Shown one piece after another: positions 42,851 through 49,887 of a stretch of DNA of 64,000 nt (its first letter is position 1; every line of letters starts with the position of its first letter). The position numbers and the translations under genes are program-made. The DNA comes from Selenomonadales bacterium 4137-cl. Its GTDB lineage: Bacteria > Bacillota > Negativicutes > Sporomusales > UBA7701. The notes under the pieces were generated by a model. That model saw only the letters and a program-made list of their open reading frames with translations, was not told the origin of the DNA and did no database searches. The stretch covers positions 1,028,501 to 1,092,500 of the forward strand of contig JAUOZS010000001.1 of assembly GCA_032334055.1 (NCBI GenBank), in the 5' to 3' direction.

Positions 42851-44163
42851 GCGCCATAGCCAGAACGCGCCTCGACGCCTGGGCGGCGGAAAAAATCGGC
42901 GGGACCGCCTTCTCCCGCGAACAGCTCGAACGCTACCAACTGGCCAAGCTGCGGGCCACCGTCGACTGGGCGCTTGACAACAGCCCGTTCTATCGCGACC
43001 TGCTGGCCGGCCGCGCCGGGACCAGCCTCGACAGCCTGGCTGATCTGAGCCTTTTCCCCTTCACCACCGCCGACGACCTCCGGCGGCACGGTCCGCGCTT
43101 TTTGTGCGTATCCCAGAGCGACATCAGCCGGGTCGTCACCCTCGACAGCTCCGGCACCACCGGCGCGGCCAAGCGCCTCTACTTCACCCCCGCCGACCGC
43201 GAGGCCACCCTCGCCTTCTTCAGCTACGGCATGGCCAACCTGGTCGAAAAAGGCGACAAAGTGCTCATCCTCCTGCCCGGCGAGCGGCCGGGCGGCGTCG
43301 GCGACCTGCTCGCCACCGCCCTGCAACGCGGCGGCATACGCCCCGTCCCGCACGGCTTCGTTCGTTCCCTGTCGGCGACGCTGGCGGTCATCGCCCGCGA
43401 ACAGACCGGCTGCCTGGTGGGCGCTCCCGCCCAGGTGCTCGCGCTGGCCCGCTGGGCGGAAAGCGACGGACTTGCTCTCCCGGTCAAAAGCGTCCTCCTC
43501 AGCACCGACCACGTTCCCCGCATAGTCGTCAGCGAACTCAAGCGCATCTGGGGCTGCGACGTCTTCGAACACTACGGCATGACCGAGCTCGGGCTGGGCG
43601 GCGGCACCGACTGCGCCGCCCACGCCGGCTGCCACCTCCACGAAGCCGACTTCCTCTTCGAAATCGTCGACCCCGCGACCGGCGTCCCTATGCCCGCAGG
43701 CGAAGAAGGCGAAGTCGTCGTCACCACCCTCGTCCGGCGCGGCATGCCCCTCATCCGCTACCGCACCGGCGACATATCCCGCATAATCCCCGGGCCGTGT
43801 CTCTGCGGCTCGCCGCTCAGGCGGCTCGCCCCGGTCGCCAGGCGCAAGGACGGCTTCGTCGCCCTCGGCGGCCACGGCGGCTTCACCCTCGCCGACCTCG
43901 ACGAAGCCCTCTTCGCCATCCCCGGCCTCACCGGCTTCACCGCCGCCGTCGACAACCGCCGCCGCGCCACCAGACTGACAATAACCGCCTCCCTGGCGGC
44001 CGCCCCCGGCGGCGAACGCAAACTCAGCGCCGCCCTCGAAACCGTGCCTGCCATCCGGCACGCGCGGCAGGCCGGCGACCTGGCCGTAGCCTTAACGGTC
44101 GGCCGCTGCCGGGGCGAACTCGAGCCCGGCGCCGCCAAAAGAGCGATCGTGGAGTTGAACTGA
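42847..44163 (+). CDS. AMP-dependent CoA ligase-like protein (PaaK-type)
   Basis: A 438-residue adenylate-forming enzyme like phenylacetate-CoA ligase. It has LDSSGTTGAAKRLYF (phosphate loop), VFEHYGMTELGLGGG, EGEVVVTTL and IRYRTGDISRI. The N-terminus (FSREQLERYQLAKLRATVDWA) is the usual PaaK opening. It would activate a carboxylic acid, possibly the aldehyde oxidoreductase product or a precursor of a cluster-specific modification. RefSeq has a DVU_1553 family name for the equivalent gene, by memory. ATG overlap with the radical SAM gene. Confidence 0.87.
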   Translation: MSAIARTRLDAWAAEKIGGTAFSREQLERYQLAKLRATVDWALDNSPFYRDLLAGRAGTSLDSLADLSLFPFTTADDLRRHGPRFLCVSQSDISRVVTLDSSGTTGAAKRLYFTPADREATLAFFSYGMANLVEKGDKVLILLPGERPGGVGDLLATALQRGGIRPVPHGFVRSLSATLAVIAREQTGCLVGAPAQVLALARWAESDGLALPVKSVLLSTDHVPRIVVSELKRIWGCDVFEHYGMTELGLGGGTDCAAHAGCHLHEADFLFEIVDPATGVPMPAGEEGEVVVTTLVRRGMPLIRYRTGDISRIIPGPCLCGSPLRRLAPVARRKDGFVALGGHGGFTLADLDEALFAIPGLTGFTAAVDNRRRATRLTITASLAAAPGGERKLSAALETVPAIRHARQAGDLAVALTVGRCRGELEPGAAKRAIVELN

Positions 44164-44167
44164 GCCT

Positions 44168-44779
44168 ATGGAAACCAGAACAATCTACCTGTGCAGGCAT
44201 GGCAAAATCCACCGCGAAGACGACCAGCGGCGCTACCTCGGCCAGCTCGACCCGCCGCTCAGCGGCGAAGGCGAACGCCAGGCCGGGGCCTTGCGCGACC
44301 TGCTCGGCCAGGCCGGCCTCACGGCGATATACTGCAGCGACCTCGCCCGTTCGCGGCGCACGGCGGAAATCGTCGCCGCCCGCAGCGAGGTTCCCGTTAT
44401 CGCCCTCCGCGCCCTCCGGGAAATATCGCTGGGCGAATGGGAAGGCGTCGCCTTCGCCGACATCGCCCGCCGCTACCCCGACGAATTCAGGGCCCGCGGC
44501 GCCGACATCGCCTACTACCGCGTCCCCGGCGGCGAAAGCTTCGCCGACTGCGCCCTGCGCGTCGTCGCCGCCTTTCGCGAAATCCTCGCCTCATCGGCGG
44601 GCGACATCGCCATCATCGGCCACGCCGGCGCCAACCGCGTCCTGCTGTGCCACATCCTCGGCATGCCGGTCGCCAACCTCTTCCGCCTCGGCCAGGATTA
44701 CGCCTGCCTCAACATCATCCAGTGCGGCGGCACCGGCTACCGGCTCAAACTCGTCAACCACCGCGACACCCGAAGCTAA
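44168..44779 (+). CDS. Histidine phosphatase family protein
   Basis: A 203-residue phosphoglycerate-mutase-like phosphatase. The catalytic LCRHGKIHRED, a second-site LSGEGERQAG, SDLARSRRTAEI and IIGHAGANRVL (second His) are all present. Resembles alpha-ribazole phosphatase CobC, but no cobalamin genes are near. In this cluster it more likely removes phosphate from a cofactor or nucleotide product. It starts 4 bp after the ligase. Confidence 0.88.
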   Translation: METRTIYLCRHGKIHREDDQRRYLGQLDPPLSGEGERQAGALRDLLGQAGLTAIYCSDLARSRRTAEIVAARSEVPVIALRALREISLGEWEGVAFADIARRYPDEFRARGADIAYYRVPGGESFADCALRVVAAFREILASSAGDIAIIGHAGANRVLLCHILGMPVANLFRLGQDYACLNIIQCGGTGYRLKLVNHRDTRS

Positions 44780-44796
44780 CAGGGGAGGGGATCACC

Positions 44797-45228
44797 ATGG
44801 CCGACGAAATGGCCCGCATAACAAAACTGCGGGCGGAAGGCTTTCACTGCAGCCAAATCCTCATCATCCTGGGCCTCGAGCGCCAGGGCAAAACCAACCC
44901 GGACCTCGTGCGCGCCATGCACGGCCTCGCGAACGGCCTGGGCGACTGCGGCCGAATCTGCGGCGTACTCACGGGAGCGGTCTGCCTGCTCGGCCTCTAC
45001 GCCGGCCGAGGCGAGCCGCAAGAACAGGAAAACCACCTCCTCAACGTCATGGCCCAGAACCTCGTGGACTGGTTCGAGGACAAATACGTCCAAGCCTACG
45101 GCGGCACCGACTGCCGCACCATCCTCAACGACGACCCCTGGAACAAAATGCTCCGTTGCCCCACGATGGTCATCGAAACCTACGCACGAGCCATGGAACT
45201 CCTCGAAGACAACGGCTTCCTCAAGTAA
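44797..45228 (+). CDS. C_GCAxxG_C_C-like protein (DVU_1555-like)
   Basis: A 143-residue protein with FHCSQILI near residue 18, GLGDCGRICGVLTGAVCLLGLY near 52-73 (shown in two parts in the chain), GGTDCRTIL and a final RCPTMV. The spaced Cys and Gly-Cys-x-x-x-Gly pattern fits the C_GCAxxG_C_C family, redox-linked proteins of unsettled function in anaerobes. ATG 44797 follows GGGGAGGGG with 6-base spacing; a longer frame upstream overlaps the phosphatase. It ends the cluster: a terminator follows. Confidence 0.82.
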   Translation: MADEMARITKLRAEGFHCSQILIILGLERQGKTNPDLVRAMHGLANGLGDCGRICGVLTGAVCLLGLYAGRGEPQEQENHLLNVMAQNLVDWFEDKYVQAYGGTDCRTILNDDPWNKMLRCPTMVIETYARAMELLEDNGFLK

Positions 45229-45263
45229 ACACCGCGCCCGCAGGCAAGGGCCGCCGCCCCAAG

Positions 45264-45295
45264 AAGGCTTCCGAAAACAGCGGGAGCCTTTTTTC
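45264..45295 (+). terminator. Terminator of aldehyde oxidoreductase cluster
   Basis: AAGGCTTCCG pairs with CGGGAGCCTT (one wobble), followed by TTTTTT. Confidence 0.85.
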
Positions 45296-45387
45296 TCGCC
45301 CCGCGGCAGGTTTTTCCACCCCGGCGGACAAATATACAAACAACGGCCAAAAGCCTACCACACCAATTCCCGAAAGGAAGTGTCCCC

Positions 45388-46683
45388 ATGACCGACTCCA
45401 TCGCCGCCAACAAAGCCGCCGCCATCGAATGGCGCCGCGCCCTCCACCGCTGTCCCCAGCCCGCCTGGCTCGAACTCTTCGCCACCGCCTTCATCGCCGA
45501 AAAACTCGCTGCCTGGGGCTACGAAATAAAAATGGGCCGCGACATCATCCCCCCCGACAAACAATTCATGCCGCCCGACGCCGACCTACTCGCCCGGGCT
45601 TACGCCCAGGCCGTCGCCGCCGGCGCCAGCGAAAAATACCTCGCCCCCGCCAAACAAGGCCACACCGGCGTCATCGCCATCCTCAGAGGCGCCCTCCCCG
45701 GCCCCACCGTCGGCTTCCGCTTCGACATCGACGCCAACGAAACCCCCGAAACCGCCGACCCCGCCCACCGGCCCGTCCGCGAAGGCTTCGCCTCCGCCAA
45801 CCCCGGTTGCGCCCACATGTGCGGCCACGACGCCCACGCCGCCATCGGCCTCCTCCTCGCCAAACACTTTGCCGACAACCGCGCCACCCTCCGCGGCACC
45901 GTCAAAATAATCTTCCAGCCCAACGAAGAAAACCTCGGCGGCGCCGCCGCCATCATCGCCAGCGGCCTCATCGACGACCTCGACTACCTCTTCAGCGGCC
46001 ACATCGGCCTTGCCGTCAAAGAAACCGGCCACATCTGCCTCAACGTCCACAGCTTCATGGCCCTCAACCGCTTCGAAGTCACCTACACCGGCCGGCCCAT
46101 CCACGCCGCCCTCCGCCCCGACCAGGGCAACAACGCCCTCCTCGGCTCCTGCGCCGCCATCACCAACCTCTACGCCATCGCCCGCCACGGCCTCGGCGCC
46201 AGCCGCATCAACGTCGGCTACCACACCGCCGGCACCACCTGGAACGTCATCCCCGACAAAGCCTACTTCCGCTTCGAAACCCGCGGCGTCACCAACGAAA
46301 TCAACGCCTACATGGTCGAAAAAGCCCATGAAATCATCAACGGCGCCGCCCAAATGTACGGCCTCGGCGTCGAAATCAACCCCGCCGCCGTCGCCAGCGT
46401 CGCCGAAAACACCCCCGCCATGATAACCCTCGCCGAAAAAATCGCCGCCAGCCTCCCCAGCGTCAAACACATCGTCCCCTCCGTCGCCTTCAACGCCTCC
46501 GAAGACGTCACCCTCCTCATGCAGCACATCCAGGACCGCGGCGGCCAGGCCCTCGTCGCCCTCTTCGGCACCCCCGTCGGCGGCGGCCACCACAACGCCG
46601 CCTTCGACATTGACGAAGAAGTAATCCCCAACGCCGCCGAATTTCTTGCAGCAATGTATCAGGCGGTACAAGGGGACCGTTGA
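45388..46683 (+). CDS. M20-family amidohydrolase (AbgA-like)
   Basis: A 431-residue metallopeptidase-fold amidohydrolase. Metal-site motifs are MCGHDAHAAIG and FQPNEENLGGA, and the dimerisation segment has VTYTGRPIHAALRPDQGNNAL. It most resembles p-aminobenzoyl-glutamate hydrolase subunit A and related N-acyl amino acid hydrolases. AAAGGAAG precedes ATG 45388. The last codons (CAA GGG GAC CGT TGA) lie within repeat copy 4, which supplies its stop. Substrate unknown. Confidence 0.88.
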   Translation: MTDSIAANKAAAIEWRRALHRCPQPAWLELFATAFIAEKLAAWGYEIKMGRDIIPPDKQFMPPDADLLARAYAQAVAAGASEKYLAPAKQGHTGVIAILRGALPGPTVGFRFDIDANETPETADPAHRPVREGFASANPGCAHMCGHDAHAAIGLLLAKHFADNRATLRGTVKIIFQPNEENLGGAAAIIASGLIDDLDYLFSGHIGLAVKETGHICLNVHSFMALNRFEVTYTGRPIHAALRPDQGNNALLGSCAAITNLYAIARHGLGASRINVGYHTAGTTWNVIPDKAYFRFETRGVTNEINAYMVEKAHEIINGAAQMYGLGVEINPAAVASVAENTPAMITLAEKIAASLPSVKHIVPSVAFNASEDVTLLMQHIQDRGGQALVALFGTPVGGGHHNAAFDIDEEVIPNAAEFLAAMYQAVQGDR

Positions 46684-46849
46684 TAAGGCCCCATCTGCGT
46701 TGCACCAGCAAGGGGTAGGCCGTCCCTCTAACCGCTAAAGCGCTAAGAGGGACGCACTTGGTCCTGCGCGTGCTTGCTAGCGTACGTTCGAGTACGCGTC
46801 GCTGCCCATGCTCGGCCCGCCTAGCATCTGGGACCTTCTGAACGGTCCC
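46673..46849 (+). repeat. Structured intergenic repeat, copy 4 (with insert)
   Basis: Outer arms GGGACCGTT/AACGGTCCC pair over 9 bp, with an A-T pair where copy 1 has G-C. Inner AAGGCCCCA pairs with TGGGACCTT with one mismatch. Central hairpin GCGTAC-GTTCGA-GTACGC. The left arm contains the stop codon of the M20 gene. An extra hairpin lies at 46721-46754. Confidence 0.85.
46721..46754. repeat. Nested hairpin inside repeat copy 4
   Basis: CGTCCCTCT pairs with AGAGGGACG, with an inner CCGCT/AGCG stem. It has no counterpart in the other four copies and interrupts the left side of the repeat, so it looks like a secondary insertion. Confidence 0.7.
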
Positions 46850-46919
46850 GGCAACACAAAGAAGAACGATAATAGGGGAGGGGAGACGCCCCTCTCATCC
46901 ATAAAAAGGAGGCAAAAAA

Positions 46920-47702
46920 ATGGCCAGCGAACCCGTCCTCGTCACCCGCGACGGCGGCGTCGCCACCCTCACCCTCAACCGGCCCGAAGTCTTGAACGCC
47001 CTGAACCGCGACCTCGTCGACAGCCTCGCCGCCGCCCTACGCGCCCTGGAGGCCGACCCCGCAGTTAGATGCATAATCCTCACCGGCAGCGGCAAAGCCT
47101 TCTGCGCCGGCGGCGACCTCGCCTTCCTCTCCTCCCTCGCCGACAAAATCGCCTTCCGCCGCTTCATCAAAGACACCGGCAACCTCGCCGCCCTCATCAT
47201 GGGCCTCGAAAAACCCGTCATCGCCATGGTCAACGGCGTTGCCGCCGGCGCCGGCTTCAACCTCGCCCTCGCCTGCGACATCGTCATCGCCTCCCGCGCC
47301 GCCCGCTTCGCCCAAAGCTTCGCCAAAGTAGGCCTCGTCCCCGACTGCGGCGGCATGTACCTATTGCCGCGCCTCGTCGGCCCCCACAAAGCCAAAGAAC
47401 TCATGTTCACCGCCGACCTCATCGACGCCGACACCGCCCTCGCCCTCGGCCTCGTAACCCGTCTCGCCGACCCTGACAGCCTCGCCGCCGTCGCCGGCGA
47501 ATTCGCCGCCCGCCTCGCCGCCGCCGCCCCCGTCGCCCTCGGCTGCATGAAAAAAATCATCGGCCGCAGCTTCGACCTCGACCTCGACGCCGTCCTCGAA
47601 TACGAAGCCGACCTCCAGACCGTGTGCGCCGCGACCGAAGATCATAGGGAAGGGGTACTTGCCTTCCAGCAAAAACGCCCCCCGGTGTTTTCCGGCAAAT
47701 AA
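46920..47702 (+). CDS. Enoyl-CoA hydratase/isomerase (crotonase)
   Basis: A 260-residue crotonase-fold protein. The oxyanion-hole segments are SGKAFCAGGDLAFL and GVAAGAGFNLALACD. The catalytic-side segment reads FAKVGLVPDCGGMYLLPRL, with Asp rather than the Glu of true hydratases, which is closer to isomerases of the PaaG type. AAAGGAGG precedes the ATG. It acts on an acyl-CoA, and the product of the CoA ligase upstream is a possible but unproven link. Repeat copies flank it on both sides. Confidence 0.88.
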   Translation: MASEPVLVTRDGGVATLTLNRPEVLNALNRDLVDSLAAALRALEADPAVRCIILTGSGKAFCAGGDLAFLSSLADKIAFRRFIKDTGNLAALIMGLEKPVIAMVNGVAAGAGFNLALACDIVIASRAARFAQSFAKVGLVPDCGGMYLLPRLVGPHKAKELMFTADLIDADTALALGLVTRLADPDSLAAVAGEFAARLAAAAPVALGCMKKIIGRSFDLDLDAVLEYEADLQTVCAATEDHREGVLAFQQKRPPVFSGK

Positions 47703-47705
47703 CAG

Positions 47706-47830
47706 GGGAGCCGCCCTAAGCACCCATCTGCGGCGTTGCTCCTCGGCTGCCATCCTCAGCGTACGTTCGTGTACGCTTCCGGTGTCATCCTCCGGTGCGC
47801 CTTGCATCTGGGCACTTCTGAACGGCTCCG
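47706..47830 (+). repeat. Structured intergenic repeat, copy 5
   Basis: Outer arms GGAGCCG/CGGCTCC keep pairing with a different sequence from copies 1 and 4. CATCTGCGGCGTTGCTCC, GCGTAC-GTTCGT-GTACGC and GTGCGCCTTGCATCTGG are nearly identical to copies 2 and 3. It starts 3 bp after the crotonase stop. Confidence 0.85.
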
Positions 47831-47948
47831 GCATTCCAGGGACAGGGGAGCGGGCACGCCCGGCGATAATTGGCGAAAAAGAGGAAATTGCCTTATTTTG
47901 TCAAAATATTAAACTAAATGGAATGCGGTTTTTAAGAGGTTAAACGGC

Positions 47949-48506
47949 ATGAGAATCGTCAAGTGTGCGCTCCTTACCTTGCTTGTTTTATTCTGCTTCG
48001 GCGGTGTTGCCTTCGCAGAGGACGCGCTCATTGTTCACGGCAAGGACTTTGCCTTCAAAGTAACCGAGCCGTCCGGCTGGGAAGGAATAACCAACGACGC
48101 CAACCGCTACCGGGTTAACGTCTATTTCCGCATGCCCGGCTACGATTTCAACTCCTCCCCAGCCCTTATGTATATTCGGGTTCTCGCCAAGAACGGCCTC
48201 ACCGTCTCCCAGCACATCCAGGCCGATATGGACGCCTTTTCCCAGAAGAAAAAAAGGATAGCCTTCGAAGCCTTTGATATCTCCAACCTCAAATACGAGC
48301 ATGCTTCAAGAAAATACATTATTAACGACAATCAGATCGACTTCCTCTGCTATATCGATCCCGGTGAAAAATGGAATAACTATGTAATTCTTGCCCTAAC
48401 CGCCCCCAGGGACCTGGCCGAAAAGAATTGTGACGTTTTCATCTCGCTGGTACGGTCTTTTCTTTGGGTAAGGGCTATAGAGCATAAAAGTGTAAATCAA
48501 CAATAA
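47949..48506 (+). CDS. Exported protein of unknown function
   Basis: A 185-residue protein with a clear signal peptide (CALLTLLVLFCFGGVAFA). The mature part has IVHGKDFAFKVTEPSGW, FRMPGYDFNSSPALMYIR and LVRSFLWVR. Less C-ending codon use than its neighbours suggests different history. No lipobox Cys is present, so it is probably periplasmic. The pattern of a beta-strand-rich small domain after WE-like motifs is seen in exported lipid- or stress-associated proteins, but no family is assigned. Confidence 0.7.
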   Translation: MRIVKCALLTLLVLFCFGGVAFAEDALIVHGKDFAFKVTEPSGWEGITNDANRYRVNVYFRMPGYDFNSSPALMYIRVLAKNGLTVSQHIQADMDAFSQKKKRIAFEAFDISNLKYEHASRKYIINDNQIDFLCYIDPGEKWNNYVILALTAPRDLAEKNCDVFISLVRSFLWVRAIEHKSVNQQ

Positions 48507-48510
48507 CCGG

Positions 48511-48550
48511 ACAAAATGAAACCTGGCCGATTGGCCAGGTTTCATTTTGT
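48511..48550. terminator. Strong bidirectional terminator
   Basis: An 18-bp perfect stem (ACAAAATGAAACCTGGCC and its complement) closes on GATT, with A- and T-rich ends in both directions. It separates the two convergent genes. Confidence 0.9.
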
Positions 48551-48558
48551 CACCGCCA

Positions 48559-49602
48559 TCATCTCAGATCGTTACCGCTAAGTTTTGCCGGCCCGTTAAT
48601 CACAACCAAGCGTACTTTGTTGCCCTGGCCGATAATACGCCGGCTAAGATCTGTACCGTCAGCGTTTTGCATTCTTAGACAGCCGTGTGTAGGTAACAAT
48701 TCGTGGTTTGGGGCGTATGGATCGTCTAGCCCTGTTCCGCCGCCGTGTATATCCCTGCCGCGGGGGTCGCCGGTAGTGATGTAGAATGTGCCGTACGCAG
48801 GGCCATACTTGCCGTCCGAGATTTCCGCAGACACCTCATATGTCCCAATAGGTAACGATTCTCGCGGTACGCCATTTTCATTCACTCCGGGAACGAACTT
48901 ATTGCTGCCTGCCCATGAATTGACAACTGTTCCAGTCTGCCCATTAATCCAGTAAAAACGTTGATCTTCCTGACTGTAGAGGATGTAATGATCTCCGGAT
49001 TCTTTGGTTTGGCCGCTGTCATCCACATCCTTATTAGTCCCGCCATCTCCGCCCTTCATATGCACCCCCGCGTCATGTCCGCTTGGTTCGTAACTATACT
49101 GAGTATACATATTATCTCGGGTGGGATGCACCGAGCTATTCTGCTCCGGAAAAGTGGTAAGCGGCTTCAGATATGGCTCAAAAATATTACCGTTGCTCTG
49201 GCTCCCCTTCAGCACCGTATCCCAATAATTGAGCGGCTCTTCCGGACGCTTCATTCCGCCACCCAACGGATTCAACATATCCGGCGCAGGTTTCTTCTGC
49301 AATCTGTACTCATCCTCCCCGTTGTCCCAACCGTTGAGATAAAACTCCTGCCCCTTGGGGATGGCGCTCTCGTCGTACGGCTGGCCGAACATGCGAAGTA
49401 TCCGCGCCTTCAGGCCGGGGTCCACGGGGCGGTACACCGTCCGCAGCGGCTGCTCAGGGGGCGGCTCCCGCCTCCGGTCGGCCTCCTCCATCTTGCCGAG
49501 TTCCCACTTGATGTCGTCGTCGTCCATCCCCCTTAAATCCGGTTCATACCCCAGCGCCTTCATCCTCCTTAGATACTCTTCCTCTCTGGTTTTCGCGTTC
49601 AT
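48559..49602 (-). CDS. L,D-transpeptidase-like protein without signal peptide
   Basis: A 347-residue protein from ATG 49602 (AAGGAGGAGAG upstream). The N-terminal half is charged and low in complexity (REEEYLRRMKALGYEPDLRG; EEADRRREPPPEQPL). The C-terminal half has a YkuD/Tlde-like core: YWINGQTGTVVNSW, GTYEVSAEI, RDIHGGGTGLDDPY and the catalytic THGCLRMQNADG. No signal peptide or membrane segment is visible in either start choice, unlike the secreted enzyme at 11795. It may be released by lysis or another route, or act on a cytoplasmic substrate. Confidence 0.78.
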   Translation of the reverse strand: MNAKTREEEYLRRMKALGYEPDLRGMDDDDIKWELGKMEEADRRREPPPEQPLRTVYRPVDPGLKARILRMFGQPYDESAIPKGQEFYLNGWDNGEDEYRLQKKPAPDMLNPLGGGMKRPEEPLNYWDTVLKGSQSNGNIFEPYLKPLTTFPEQNSSVHPTRDNMYTQYSYEPSGHDAGVHMKGGDGGTNKDVDDSGQTKESGDHYILYSQEDQRFYWINGQTGTVVNSWAGSNKFVPGVNENGVPRESLPIGTYEVSAEISDGKYGPAYGTFYITTGDPRGRDIHGGGTGLDDPYAPNHELLPTHGCLRMQNADGTDLSRRIIGQGNKVRLVVINGPAKLSGNDLR

Positions 49603-49714
49603 ACTCTCTCCTCCTTGCCGTTTTCCGGCATAAAAATAAGAAAACCGCCTTTCCGGCGGTCTTCTTGACGATACCATCATATCACGCTTTTTTGTCAAAC
49701 CGTCCACTAAAAGT

Positions 49715-49741
49715 CCACTTTTCGTCCAAAGTGGCTTTTTT
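49715..49741 (+). terminator. Terminator-like hairpin upstream of glgA
   Basis: CCACTTT pairs with AAAGTGG around a 6-base loop, followed by CTTTTTT. It reads toward glgA, with no plus-strand gene ending just before it. It may be a leader attenuator or the end of an unseen small RNA. The rest of 49603-49887 shows no gene. Confidence 0.55.
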
Positions 49742-49887
49742 GCCAAAAAAATTTTGCGTCCGGCCTATCCATCCCCGCCCATCGCGGGCTTTTTTCTTTT
49801 CCCGGCCGCATAAACATACCCGCCGGCGGCATACAATAATCCCGACGTGCCAAAAAACCACCACGAAAGAAGGGACGACAACCGCCC

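Noticed and set aside
43104..46331. A 1075-codon plus-strand open frame across the ligase, phosphatase and M20 genes
   Set aside because: Arg/Pro-rich low-complexity translation produced by reading GC-rich genes in the wrong frame; no domain and no proper start.
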